DNA of 64,000 nucleotides from CAWGJC01 sp965276665 (GCA_965276665.1 OZ255620.1:3162001-3226000), one strand, 5' to 3'. Positions 18,470-27,097 are shown, numbered from the stretch's first letter. Program-made: numbers and translations. The notes: generated from the sequence alone by a model not told the origin.

Positions 18470-19903
18470 ATGGTCATGGGCCCGAACCAACCGGCCATCG
18501 CCGCAGAGGGCGGTCTACGGGTCGATCAGCTCATCGAGCGATGGCCGCTCAGCCGGCTCCAGGTGATCACGGTGCTCCTGTGCGCCGCCACCACGATCGT
18601 CGATGGCTTCGATGCGCAGGCGATCGGGTTCCTCGCACCGCCACTGGCCGACCACTTCCACGTTGACGTCAGGTCTTTCGGTCAGACCTTCGCGATGGGC
18701 CTGCTCGGCATCATGGTTGGGGCTCTTCTGATGGGGCCTGCAGGCGATCGCTGGGGGAGGCGGAAAGCCCTCGTCGTTTCGGTGCTGGCGGTTGGTGTGT
18801 TCTGCCTCGCGACCGTCTTCGCCCGATCTCTCGAGGAGCTCACGATCCTGCGGTTCCTGACCGGGCTTGGGCTCGGCGGGGCGATGCCGAACACGATCGC
18901 GCTGCTGACGGAATATACGCCGTCGCGCTTGCGCCATTTCGCGATCTGCCTCTCGGCAGCATCGATTCCGACCGGCGGGATGCTGTCGGGCTTGGCCGCC
19001 TCGGTGTTGCTGCCCGTCTGGGGTTGGCAATCCATGTTCGTCCTCGGGGGCGCCATGCCCTTGCTTGTCGCGGTCGCTCTGATGGCGTTTCTCCCGGAAT
19101 CATTGCGCTTCCTTAGCCTCGACAATGCGAACCGCGAACGCATGCGCACCATCGTCCGCAGAATGTGGCCCGCCGCGCCGATCGGCGACGCGCCCTTGGC
19201 GATCGCTCACGAGCGCCCGGCCAAGATCGCCGTGCGCGAGCTCTTCAGGGAGGGCCGTACGGCGGTCACGCTGGCGCTGTGGACAGCATATTTCATGAAC
19301 CTCATGGTCCTCTACGTAGTCGTGAGCTGGCTGCCCGCGATGCTGAGAACCGAGGACTTGCCCGTCTCCACCGGCATTTTGGCGATCACCACGTTCAGCT
19401 TCGGCGGGATCATCGGGTCGCTGTCGCAGGCGCCGCTGATGAGCAAGATCCGGCCGCACCTCCTGATTCCCGCCGAGTTCGCCATCTTCATCGGCCTGAT
19501 AGAGTATCTCGCCCACTCGCAGATCACGCCGCTCAGCGTGGGCGTGGTGGCGTTCGGCATCGGATGGGTCATCCAAGGAGCGCAGGCCGGCCTGAACGTC
19601 TTCACGGCGACGTTCTACCCGACCTCGGCCCGGGCGACGGGAATCGGCTGGGGTCTCGGCGTGGGACGGATCGGATCGGTCTGCGGACCGCTGATCGGCG
19701 GCGCCGCCTTGATGGCCGGCTGGAGCGCCAAGCAAATCCTCACCGTGGGCGCCGTGCCGGCCGTTCTTGCCGCCTGCGCCGTGCTGTTCGCCTCCACCTA
19801 CGCGATGTCGCGCGTCTCGCTCCGCGCCCGAGCGGCGTCGGCCGCCACCCCCGGCGCAGCGCTCGACGACGACGCGGCCGTTACCATCCGTTCGTCGAAC
19901 TGA
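18470..19903 (+). CDS. MFS transporter, aromatic acid:H+ symporter (AAHS) type
   Basis: 477-residue inner-membrane importer with 12 predicted helices. The AAHS hallmark VDGFDAQAIGFLAPPLA lies in the first helix (about residues 45-61) and the MFS motif A GPAGDRWGRRKAL in the first cytoplasmic loop. TARATGIGWGLGVGRIGSVCGPLIGG-type residues (STSARATGIGW region near 385) mark the second half. The ATG at 18470 has a strong GGGAGG; a longer in-frame extension is not supported. It is followed 11 bases later by the methyltransferase-like gene. Probable substrate: the aromatic acid degraded by the downstream cluster. Confidence 0.9.
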   Translation: MVMGPNQPAIAAEGGLRVDQLIERWPLSRLQVITVLLCAATTIVDGFDAQAIGFLAPPLADHFHVDVRSFGQTFAMGLLGIMVGALLMGPAGDRWGRRKALVVSVLAVGVFCLATVFARSLEELTILRFLTGLGLGGAMPNTIALLTEYTPSRLRHFAICLSAASIPTGGMLSGLAASVLLPVWGWQSMFVLGGAMPLLVAVALMAFLPESLRFLSLDNANRERMRTIVRRMWPAAPIGDAPLAIAHERPAKIAVRELFREGRTAVTLALWTAYFMNLMVLYVVVSWLPAMLRTEDLPVSTGILAITTFSFGGIIGSLSQAPLMSKIRPHLLIPAEFAIFIGLIEYLAHSQITPLSVGVVAFGIGWVIQGAQAGLNVFTATFYPTSARATGIGWGLGVGRIGSVCGPLIGGAALMAGWSAKQILTVGAVPAVLAACAVLFASTYAMSRVSLRARAASAATPGAALDDDAAVTIRSSN

Positions 19904-19914
19904 GGGAGAGCCCG

Positions 19915-20646
19915 ATGCCTGAGCAGCACCCGAGCACCAATCCGTGGGATTGGCTTCAGCCGCATGACGTCGAGCGGTTCGGCTCGGTCATCCTTGATCC
20001 AAAGGAGCGAAACCGTTGGTGCAAGGCCACGATCATCGGCGGGCTGCCCTATCTCTGGCGGTACAAGGGGGCCGCCTTTCGGGACTTCGCCTACAGCAAG
20101 TTGGCGGCCAAGCCCGGCGACAACGTGCTCATTCTCGGTGAGAGCATCGAAAGCTGCGGCTTTGAGGACGATGTCCGCGCCATGGTCGGGCCCGGCGGTC
20201 AGATACGCTGCGTCGACATCATCGAGCGAGCGCGGACGAGCACGGCGTCCGGCGTGCGGGGCCGCGGCGGTCGGTTGGGAACTTGGCAATACGACTACAC
20301 GGCCGATACCGCCGATGCGTCGCTCGACTGCATCGCGGTCCTGCAAGCGGTGCAGCACTGCGACGATTGGCGCGAGACCGCCGTGGAACTGCTGCGGACG
20401 CTGAAGCCGGGAGGCGCCATCGTCCTCGCAGAGATCGGCTTCAGCCCGCAACTGAGGCAAGCCGCGAAACTCGACCTCCACCTCGAATACTGGGTGGACA
20501 AGCTGTACGCCGGCAGCGGCATGAAGGGGCCGGAGGATGTCTCCTACTACGCTCCGGAGGATTTGCAGACGCTGTTCGACGGGCTGGTGCGGCAGTCCGG
20601 AATATTCACCTGGCGTGGAGCGGATTTGTTTTGGGGCAGGAAGTGA
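19915..20646 (+). CDS. methyltransferase-fold protein with atypical motif I (copy 1)
   Basis: 243 residues. The N-terminal signature NPWDWLQPHDVERFGSVI is followed by a Rossmann-like domain: VLILGESIESCGF (residues 71-83) where class I methyltransferases have the GxGxG loop, an acidic residue at the end of strand 2 (CVDI, Asp101), LDCIAVLQAVQHCDDW as motif IV, and LKPGGAIVLAE as motif VI. It shares about half its residues, by eye, with the protein at 26195-26923, including the full N-terminal signature and the ESIESCG loop. It is co-transcribed with the AAHS importer. It is probably SAM-dependent or a degenerate SAM-fold enzyme acting on an aromatic intermediate; the reaction is unknown. Confidence 0.8.
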   Translation: MPEQHPSTNPWDWLQPHDVERFGSVILDPKERNRWCKATIIGGLPYLWRYKGAAFRDFAYSKLAAKPGDNVLILGESIESCGFEDDVRAMVGPGGQIRCVDIIERARTSTASGVRGRGGRLGTWQYDYTADTADASLDCIAVLQAVQHCDDWRETAVELLRTLKPGGAIVLAEIGFSPQLRQAAKLDLHLEYWVDKLYAGSGMKGPEDVSYYAPEDLQTLFDGLVRQSGIFTWRGADLFWGRK

Positions 20647-20665
20647 CGGGAAACTGTCCCGTCAC
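20643..20665. terminator. hairpin between convergent genes
   Basis: Perfect 9-bp stem GTGACGGGA / TCCCGTCAC with loop AACTG, beginning inside the last codons of the methyltransferase-like gene. It lies between two convergent transcription units and could stop transcription in both directions. It has no T-run on the plus strand, so its efficiency is uncertain. Confidence 0.55.
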
Positions 20666-20762
20666 AATCAACCGCCGCAGCGCGACGCCAACGCTAGGGT
20701 TGCAAACCCTCGACTTGGCGAGCCGCACGTGGCTCCGAATGTTGTTCTCCCCCGCCGCTCCG

Positions 20763-22007
20763 TCATCTTTTGGAGAACTCGCACCGCCCCTTCTCGAGCG
20801 GCCGAATGCTTTCCGAGGCCGGAACCCGGCGGACTTGACGGTAATAGTCCCAAGGATACTTGCTTTCGCTCGGTGATTTCACCTGGAAGATGAACGTGTC
20901 GTGGAGCTTGCGGCCGTCCTGACGGACCGAGCCGCTGCCGAACAGGGCATCGTCAGTGGGCAGCGCTTTCATCCGGGCGATCGTGGCCCGTCCATCCGAC
21001 TTGGCATTCTCGACACCGAGGCTCGTCGCGGCTTTCAAATAGTGCAGGACCGCCGAGTAGGTCGCGGCATGCACCATTGTCGGCTTGACCTCCCGATTGC
21101 GCGGGGCGAAGCGGCTGCTGAACGCACGGGTCCCGTCGTTCAGGTCCCAGTAGAACGGTTCGCTGCACAGGAGTCCTTGGGCGATCGGTAAGCCGAGCGC
21201 GTGAGTCGTGGTGACGAGGAAGAGCAGCGCGGCGAGCGTTTGCTTACCGTCTCGACCGATGCCGAATTCAGCAGCCTGCTTGATGCAGTTGATGGTCTCC
21301 GTCCCGGCCGTGCACAAGGCGATGATGCTCGAGCCTGACGCCTGCGCCGTGAGCAGGTAAGAGGAGAAGTCGGAGGTGTCAGGGAACGGAAAGGGCGAAT
21401 TGGACAGCACCTTGCCACCGGCCTTCTCCACGAACCGGCCCGTGTCGCTCGCCATCGCTGTGCCGAATGCGTAGTCGGCTGTGATGAAGGACCAGGTCTT
21501 ATGGCCTTCTGCAACCAGGGCGCCGCCCAGGCTCGCAGCCTGTGTCCAAGTGTCGTAGGTCCACTGCACGTGGTTCGGGCTGCAAGCGGCGCCGGTGAGC
21601 TCGGCAGTGCCTGGGCCGCTGAACAGGCCGACCTTGTTCCGCTCCTTCAAGATAGTCGCGATGGCCAAGGCTGCCGCGGACTGTGGAACGTCGGCGATGG
21701 CATCGACCCCCTCGCGGTCCAGCCAGCTGCGTGCGACCGAGGATGCGACATCGGGCTTGCCCTGCGTGTCGCCGAAGATGACCTCCGCGCGGACACCGGG
21801 GTTCTGGGCGTGGAAGTCCTCTACGGCCATGGTCGCGCCGAGGACGGACCCCCGGCCAGTGTCGTCCGAGAACGAACCGGACAGATCGGTCAGCACGCCG
21901 ATTTTCACCGGGGCGGACTGCGCGCGAGCCCGGCGCGGCGTCGCTGCCGAGAGCAATGCCGCGCCTGACGCCAACAGGGCGGACCGGCGAGTTGTTGAAT
22001 GCGACAC
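20763..22007 (-). CDS. ABC transporter substrate-binding protein (Peripla_BP_6 type)
   Basis: 414-residue periplasmic binding protein. A Tat-like signal (VSHSTTRRSALLASGAALLSAATPRRARAQ) precedes PVKIGVLTDLSGSFSDDTGRGSVLGA and DAIADVPQSAAALAIATIL, typical of LivK/UrtA-like receptors for amides or aromatic acids. The start is GTG 22007 behind GGGAG; earlier starts lack homology. No permease or ATPase genes are beside it, so it is an orphan receptor that must use another transporter or act as a sensor. It follows the extradiol dioxygenase gene by 40 bases in the same direction, so it belongs to the minus-strand module of the ring-cleavage cluster. Confidence 0.88.
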   Translation of the reverse strand: MSHSTTRRSALLASGAALLSAATPRRARAQSAPVKIGVLTDLSGSFSDDTGRGSVLGATMAVEDFHAQNPGVRAEVIFGDTQGKPDVASSVARSWLDREGVDAIADVPQSAAALAIATILKERNKVGLFSGPGTAELTGAACSPNHVQWTYDTWTQAASLGGALVAEGHKTWSFITADYAFGTAMASDTGRFVEKAGGKVLSNSPFPFPDTSDFSSYLLTAQASGSSIIALCTAGTETINCIKQAAEFGIGRDGKQTLAALLFLVTTTHALGLPIAQGLLCSEPFYWDLNDGTRAFSSRFAPRNREVKPTMVHAATYSAVLHYLKAATSLGVENAKSDGRATIARMKALPTDDALFGSGSVRQDGRKLHDTFIFQVKSPSESKYPWDYYRQVRRVPASESIRPLEKGRCEFSKR

Positions 22008-22047
22008 GAGTTTTCTCCCAATGATCTTGTTATCGTTTGGGGCGGTG

Positions 22048-23025
22048 TCACTCCTGGCGGATGACGCTATCCAGCCATGGGCAGTCGATCGGGGGCGACG
22101 GCGCCTGGACGCCTCGGGCGGCCACCGACAGGCGCATCTCGTGCAGGCGTTGGCGCTGGTGCTCGGGCATGTCGTAATGCCGGTCGTGGCCCCATAGGCT
22201 CGGGCCGTCCGTCGTCTGGTGTGGCTGCCAGGTCTGCGGGTCGATGCTGCGGCCGCCCCAGCCATATTCGACGAAGAAACCGGATGGCGTATGGGCGTAG
22301 AACGACATCATGTGGTCGTTGGTGTGCCGGCCCAGCGTATAGGCGACGCGGTTCGGAGCGACCTGCGCGAGATCGTACCCCTGGCCCAGATCATCGATGC
22401 TGCAGACCTCGACCATGAAATGGTGAATGCTTTTCCGGCCGGAGCCGACCATGGCGAAGTTGTGGTGGCGGCCATTCAGATGGAGGAAGTATAGTTTGTA
22501 CGGATCGTGGCCGAAATCCGTGATGCGGAATCCCAGGAGGTCGCGATAGAATGGAAGCAGGGCATCCACGTCCGCCACGTTCATGACCACATGGCCCATG
22601 CCCAGCGCACCGGTCCGGAAGCCGGTGATCGGTCGCCCCGGTTTGAAAGCCTCGGTGGCGATCGCGGGGCCCCAGAACAGCTCGACCGCATTCCCGCCCG
22701 GATCCTGGAAGCTGATGAGGTCGGAGACATGGCGCTCATCGGCCAGCGCCGCAGACGCGCGACGCACGGCCGTGCCGTGCCGCTCGAGCCGCGCCGCGAT
22801 GACATCAAGGTCGCTGCGTTCGGCGACTTCGAAGCCCATGAAGGTCAGCCCGTCCGGCCGATCACCATGGATCAGCAATCGCTGCCGCCGGTCATCCATG
22901 CGGAACGCGCTGCGGTTCCGGGTGCCGTCCACCTGCTGCATGCCAAGCACGCCGGTCGCGAACATGCTCCAGTCCTCGGCGTGGGCGGTGTCGATGCCGA
23001 TATAGCCAAGCGCGGTCAGACCCAT
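22048..23025 (-). CDS. two-domain type I extradiol ring-cleavage dioxygenase (copy 1)
   Basis: 325-residue vicinal-oxygen-chelate protein of the BphC type, which opens catecholic rings next to the hydroxyls using Fe(II). The C-terminal domain has the three expected metal ligands: His145 (GMGHVVMNV), His202 (SIHHFMVEV) and Glu253 (GFFVEYGWG). His188 (RHHNFAM) is in the position of the catalytic base. The C-terminus continues for 60 residues beyond the last ligand. The ATG at 23025 follows GGAGGGG. It lies downstream of a flavin monooxygenase gene and a stub of a fumarylacetoacetase-type gene, as expected for hydroxylation, ring opening and hydrolysis in sequence. Confidence 0.9.
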   Translation of the reverse strand: MGLTALGYIGIDTAHAEDWSMFATGVLGMQQVDGTRNRSAFRMDDRRQRLLIHGDRPDGLTFMGFEVAERSDLDVIAARLERHGTAVRRASAALADERHVSDLISFQDPGGNAVELFWGPAIATEAFKPGRPITGFRTGALGMGHVVMNVADVDALLPFYRDLLGFRITDFGHDPYKLYFLHLNGRHHNFAMVGSGRKSIHHFMVEVCSIDDLGQGYDLAQVAPNRVAYTLGRHTNDHMMSFYAHTPSGFFVEYGWGGRSIDPQTWQPHQTTDGPSLWGHDRHYDMPEHQRQRLHEMRLSVAARGVQAPSPPIDCPWLDSVIRQE

Positions 23026-23030
23026 GACCC

Positions 23031-23160
23031 CTCCTCGTCCACGATGGCATTGCGCAGACATCTACGCCGGAGATCTCCACCTCGACCGTGTCGCCCGGCT
23101 TCGTCCAGAGCGGCAAACCTGCGGCTGCAGGTGTCCCGTACGGTTCCTTGTGCGGGTTCA
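23031..23160 (-). pseudogene. fumarylacetoacetate-hydrolase-family gene, C-terminal stub
   Basis: Between the two intact genes the minus strand reads NPHKEPYGTPAAAGLPLWTKPGDTVEVEISGV. After a frame change it ends RNAIVDEEGS. These are the last 45 or so residues of a FAH-family hydrolase; compare PLWLKPGDVVEVEIDKVGLLRNPVADE in the intact copy at 28080-28934. Everything before, including the metal site, is missing. It shows that this module once carried its own hydrolase, as the other module still does. Confidence 0.72.
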
Positions 23161-24813
23161 AAATCCGGCATGCGCCAGCGCCTGAGCGGACACGGACGCG
23201 GACGTGGTCCAGGTCACCCGGCCCAGCAGAGCCTCGGCGGTTGTCACGTCGAGCCGGGTGCCCCGCCAAGCAATGTGCTGGTCGGGCCGGATCAGCAGCT
23301 GCTGGCGGCCATAGACGTCCGTGAGGTAGGGGGCGGAAAACGAGACGACAGCAAGCGGAACACCACGGCGGCCTGCGGCGGCGAGCATGTCGCGGCTCGG
23401 CGCACAGCCGACCGCCATCAGGGTGAACCAAGGGCCAAGACGGTCGTGTATCGATGTGGTGTCGCCGAGCATGACGCTGGGCAGCCGCACGCCGGGAACG
23501 GTGCTCGGCTGATAGAGGCCGGGGTCGTCGGGCGCGGTCGCGTCCGGGTCGGTGTCGATCGCCGAGGAGCCGGCATAGGAATATCCGAGCTCGATCCCGC
23601 CGCTCTCGTTCTCCGCGTTGCCGGTAACGGCGATCTCGCGGCCCAGGCGGTCCATCGCGGCCTCAGAGGGCGGGAGGCCGCTGTAGATCGATGCGTCGCG
23701 GTAGAGCTGGGCGATCCGCCGGCGCGTCTCGTTGTGGCGCCTGGAGCCCTCGCGGTTGCGCAGCCCCACCGGACGCCGTTCGGCCTCATAGCTGTCGAGC
23801 AGGCCTGGCCCGGCAAAGCCGTGCAGGACGGCCGCTAGTTTCCAGCCGAGATCGCAGGCGTCGCCGATGCCGGTGTTCATGCCGTATCCGCCCGTCGGGA
23901 TGTATTGATGGACGGCATCGCCCGCCAGGAAGACACGCCCGCTTCGATAGGCGTCGGCGACGAGCAGGTGTGGCGACCAGCGATTCGCCACCTCAACCTG
24001 GTGCACGATGTCGGTGCCGATGAAGAGGCGGAGCAGGGTTGCCGGGTCGACGTCGTCCAACTCGGAGTCGTCCGGCGCTCGGCTGTGCAGCGTCCAGAGA
24101 TCACGGTCGTTTTGGGCGATCAGAGTCCCAAGCGGCGACTGGTAGTGCCAGGCCGTGCCCCAGCGCTGCAGCAGGGCGCGGTCGTCCGAGCGAAAATGCG
24201 TCATGAAGCGCTGCATGATGCGCACGTCGCCATTGAGCGGGACGCCGAGGCATTGCCGCACGATGCTGCCGCCACCGTCGCAGCCGACGAGGTAGCGGCA
24301 GCGGATCATCTTGGCCACCCCGGTATCGGTGTCGCGCAGCACGGCCGTGACCCCGTCGCCGGACTGCGTCAGCGACTCGAACGCGAAGCCGAAGCGCACG
24401 TCGACCTGCGGCGCATCCTCGATGGCTTGCCTCAGGACAGGCTCGATCTCGACCTGTGACACCCGCATGGGCGGCTCGACGGGCTGGGTCCCGTCATTGC
24501 GGTTGCGGATCGCGAGCCGCGCCTCCGCGACGCTCGGGTACGGGAAGCGGTGCACTTGCCGCCCGGTCATGGTGGTGACCCAGGACACGTCGAAGTTGTG
24601 CGTCTCCGGCACCGCTGCGGCCCGCAGGGCCGGGACCAGGCCGAGCCTCCTGAACAGCTCCATGCTGCGGGCGTTGGTGATGTCCATCTTCGGATGGCGC
24701 GTGGTCGTCGCGTTGCGCTCGACCAGCGTGCAGGCGATCCCGCGTCGCGCCAGTTCGAGGGCGAGAGTCATGCCGACGGGACCTCCGCCAGCGATTAGCA
24801 CAGGGACCGTCAC
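23158..24813 (-). CDS. FAD-dependent aromatic monooxygenase, group A (copy 1)
   Basis: 551-residue flavoprotein hydroxylase of the phenol hydroxylase/MhpA/PheA group. The FAD motif is PVLIAGGGPVGMTLALELARRG (residues 4-25). The DG motif is CRYLVGCDGGGSIVRQCLG near 190. The second FAD motif is VFLAGDAVHQYIPTGGYGMNTGIGD near 295, followed by a thioredoxin-like C-terminal domain (RQQLLIRPDQHIAWRG). It would hydroxylate a phenolic acid to a catechol using NAD(P)H and O2. ATG 24813 starts MTVPVLIAGG. It is the first gene of the minus-strand module and is divergent from the DoxX gene. The stop overlaps the hydrolase stub. Confidence 0.92.
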   Translation of the reverse strand: MTVPVLIAGGGPVGMTLALELARRGIACTLVERNATTTRHPKMDITNARSMELFRRLGLVPALRAAAVPETHNFDVSWVTTMTGRQVHRFPYPSVAEARLAIRNRNDGTQPVEPPMRVSQVEIEPVLRQAIEDAPQVDVRFGFAFESLTQSGDGVTAVLRDTDTGVAKMIRCRYLVGCDGGGSIVRQCLGVPLNGDVRIMQRFMTHFRSDDRALLQRWGTAWHYQSPLGTLIAQNDRDLWTLHSRAPDDSELDDVDPATLLRLFIGTDIVHQVEVANRWSPHLLVADAYRSGRVFLAGDAVHQYIPTGGYGMNTGIGDACDLGWKLAAVLHGFAGPGLLDSYEAERRPVGLRNREGSRRHNETRRRIAQLYRDASIYSGLPPSEAAMDRLGREIAVTGNAENESGGIELGYSYAGSSAIDTDPDATAPDDPGLYQPSTVPGVRLPSVMLGDTTSIHDRLGPWFTLMAVGCAPSRDMLAAAGRRGVPLAVVSFSAPYLTDVYGRQQLLIRPDQHIAWRGTRLDVTTAEALLGRVTWTTSASVSAQALAHAGF

Positions 24814-24947
24814 GGGCTTAGGACGCCTTGGGCAGGGAAGCCGATGTCACGTCAGCGCCTCCTCGACATTTCCCAACTAAAATTCTAGACTACTAATGTC
24901 AAGGCCATATCGCTGGCCTCGGCCAACCGCTTTCCTTGGAGAGATCG
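24814..24947. promoter_or_regulatory. divergent promoter between the two ring-cleavage modules
   Basis: 134 bases separating the monooxygenase start (minus) from the DoxX start (plus). The middle (about 24876-24900) is AT-rich against a GC-rich background and contains TCTAGA at 24885-24890. This is the natural place for binding by the GntR protein encoded at 25448. No longer perfect palindrome was seen. Confidence 0.5.
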
Positions 24948-25394
24948 ATGCCCCTATCCCGTGCCGGCAGCCATCGCGATCTCGTAATCCTGGCCAGCCG
25001 TTGCCTGCTCGCCGTGCTGTTCCTGGTTGCCGGATACGGCAAGCTCACCGGCTTCGCCGGTGCCATGCGCTACTTCGATGGGCTCGGCCTACCGGTGCCG
25101 GCGGCCGCCGCCGCGATGGCGGTCGCAATCGAGATCATCCTCGGCCTGGCTCTCGCGTCAGGAGCTTTCACCCGGCCGGTCGCACTGTCGCTCGCGGCCT
25201 ACACCTTACTGACCGCGTTGATCGGTCATCATTTCTGGACGATGACCGGCGCCGCGGCAGCCGCGAACCTGATCCACTTCAACAAGAACCTTGGCATTGT
25301 CGGCGGCCTGCTGCTCGTGCATCTGTTTGGCGCGGGCCGCTATTCCGTCGACATGAGGATGAGCCGCCCGGTCTCGCAAGCCTGGACGGCGTGA
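24948..25394 (+). CDS. DoxX-family membrane protein
   Basis: 148 residues with four predicted transmembrane helices: ILASRCLLAVLFLVAGYGKL, AAAAAMAVAIEIILGLALASG, VALSLAAYTLLTALIGHHFW and NLGIVGGLLLVHLFG. This is the DoxX/SURF4-like pattern, with the conserved FNKNLGIVGG segment. Start ATG 24948 follows GGAGA. Members often sit beside redox and aromatic-degradation genes; their function is not settled. It is the first gene of the plus-strand module. Confidence 0.85.
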   Translation: MPLSRAGSHRDLVILASRCLLAVLFLVAGYGKLTGFAGAMRYFDGLGLPVPAAAAAMAVAIEIILGLALASGAFTRPVALSLAAYTLLTALIGHHFWTMTGAAAAANLIHFNKNLGIVGGLLLVHLFGAGRYSVDMRMSRPVSQAWTA

Positions 25395-25447
25395 TTGCCT
25401 CGCTCCCCGGGCTTCTGGCAGGGATGAACACCCACTGGAGCTGAACC

Positions 25448-26155
25448 ATGGAGCACACTAGGCCGAGGCGGACCGATGTCGTTTATGACCACATCAAGCA
25501 GTCTATCCTCGACGGCATCCTCGACGCCCAGCCATGGATTCCCATCGAGCGGATCTCCGCGGATCTCGACGTAAGTCGACAGCCCGTCATGGACAGCCTC
25601 AAACGGCTGGCGATCGAGGGTTTTGTTACCATCGTGCCGCAGGTCGGGTGCAGGCTGCGGCGCTATGAACCAACACAGATCGAGGACTTCTTCAAACTGT
25701 TCGCGGAGGGCGAAGCTCTTGTGGCGGAACTCGCCGCGTCGCGGGCCGATGAAGACGACGTCACGGAGATGCGCGCCATCTCGGCCAGGATCGGGCGCTT
25801 GCGGACTGGCGTGATGTCGGACCAGGAGCGCGGCCGCGCGTATCGGCTCCTGAACCGGGCGTTGCATCTGCGCATGCGCCAAACCGCCCGCTCGCCGGCA
25901 GTGGCCGAAATCGTCGAGGGTCTTGGAGACAGAAGCGACTTCTTCATAGCGCTCGCCAGGCGTCCGATCTTCGCGGCCAGGCTCGAGGAAGCGCATGCGG
26001 AGCATGAGGCCCTCCTGACCCAGATCGCAGCCGGCGATGCTGATGCCGCGCACGCTGTCATCCGAGCCCATATCCTGGCGATCGGCGCCCGGTTGCGTAC
26101 CGGGTCCGACGCGGCCGCGGTCGCCCTCTCATCCCGGCGGCGGAAGACCTCCTGA
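25448..26155 (+). CDS. GntR-family regulator, FCD type
   Basis: 235 residues. The winged HTH at the N-terminus (ISADLDVSRQPVMDSLKRLAIEGFV, about residues 37-62) is followed by an all-helical FCD ligand domain with candidate metal-binding histidines (HLRMRQ, AHAEHEALLTQIAAGDADAA, VIRAHI). The ATG at 25448 is four bases after the end of the previous spacer, with GGAGCTGA upstream. Its position inside the plus-strand operon, near the divergent promoter, suggests it controls both modules in response to a pathway intermediate. Confidence 0.88.
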   Translation: MEHTRPRRTDVVYDHIKQSILDGILDAQPWIPIERISADLDVSRQPVMDSLKRLAIEGFVTIVPQVGCRLRRYEPTQIEDFFKLFAEGEALVAELAASRADEDDVTEMRAISARIGRLRTGVMSDQERGRAYRLLNRALHLRMRQTARSPAVAEIVEGLGDRSDFFIALARRPIFAARLEEAHAEHEALLTQIAAGDADAAHAVIRAHILAIGARLRTGSDAAAVALSSRRRKTS

Positions 26156-26194
26156 AACCCGGCCGATGCCGGATGAACCACGAGAGAATGGCAC

Positions 26195-26923
26195 ATGGAC
26201 CCGCTGACGAGCGAAAATCCCTGGGATTGGATGCAACCACATGACGTCGCGCGGTTTGGCTCCATCATCGGCGACGAAACCGAACAGGCGCGCTGGTGCC
26301 GTGCCGTGATGCTCGGCGGCCTGCCATACATGTGGCGCAAGAAGGCGGCGGTGGTGCGCGAAATGATGTACGACCGCATGGCGCTGCGCCCCGGAGACCG
26401 AGTGCTGTTGCTGGGCGAGAGCATCGAATCCTGCGGTTTCACCGACGACATCCGCGCCCGCATCGGTTCCAGCGGGCACATCGACGTGGTGGATTTCACC
26501 GACGAGGCGCGGGACGCCTACATCGCCGGACGCCGCGGGGCGCACGGCCAACTGGCGACCTGGCGCTACGACTACACCCGCGAGATGGCAGACGAAGCCT
26601 ACGACCTCGTCGCGGTGCTGCAGGGCGTGCAACACGCGGAGGACTGGGCGGAAACGGGGCGTGAGCTGCTGCGGGTCATGAAGACTGGGCGGACCATCAT
26701 GCTGGCGGAGATCACCTTCAGCCCACAGATGGTGATGAAGTCCGAGCTAGACCTGCACATCGAATACTGGATGGACAAGCTGTTCTCGCGCATTGGCTGG
26801 TCCATCGAAGACTTCCCCTACTACAGCCCGGGGGAACTGACCCGCGCCTTCGAAGGATTGGTGATCAGAGCTCAGACATTTTCGTGGAAAGGAGCCGAGT
26901 TCTTCTGGGGCGTTAAGGCCTGA
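26195..26923 (+). CDS. methyltransferase-fold protein with atypical motif I (copy 2)
   Basis: 242 residues, paralogue of 19915-20646. Shared features are ENPWDWMQPHDVARFGSII at residues 7-25, LGGLPYMWR, the loop LLLGESIESCGF (71-82) in place of GxGxG, acidic VVDF (Asp100) after strand 2, DLVAVLQGVQHAEDW, ELDLHIEYWMDKLF, and the closing SWKGAEFFWG. The high conservation outside the SAM-fold core (both termini) argues that the two perform the same or sequential reactions rather than being generic methyltransferases. ATG 26195 follows a GAGA motif. It lies between the GntR gene and the second dioxygenase gene. Confidence 0.8.
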   Translation: MDPLTSENPWDWMQPHDVARFGSIIGDETEQARWCRAVMLGGLPYMWRKKAAVVREMMYDRMALRPGDRVLLLGESIESCGFTDDIRARIGSSGHIDVVDFTDEARDAYIAGRRGAHGQLATWRYDYTREMADEAYDLVAVLQGVQHAEDWAETGRELLRVMKTGRTIMLAEITFSPQMVMKSELDLHIEYWMDKLFSRIGWSIEDFPYYSPGELTRAFEGLVIRAQTFSWKGAEFFWGVKA

Positions 26924-27080
26924 CGCCGTTCCGAAGCCGGCCGTGCCATCCGCGCCTCGACCGCCGGGATCTACGCCGTCGGTCCGGTCGGGTAACGCTA
27001 CGGCCGTCCGATCCCTCCCGGCTCGGCGCTCGCACCAGATCATCATGAAAGGCGAGAGCAAGCACGTCTGTCTAAACAAA

Positions 27081-27097
27081 TTCCCATCAAATGGGAA
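27081..27097. promoter_or_regulatory. palindromic operator candidate upstream of dioxygenase 2
   Basis: TTCCCAT-CAA-ATGGGAA, a perfect 7-bp inverted repeat with a 3-base centre, lies 64 bases before the dioxygenase start, in a 237-base gap. Its AT-rich surroundings (CTAAACAAATTCCCATC) suit a regulated promoter. It could bind the GntR or IclR protein of the cluster. Confidence 0.5.
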
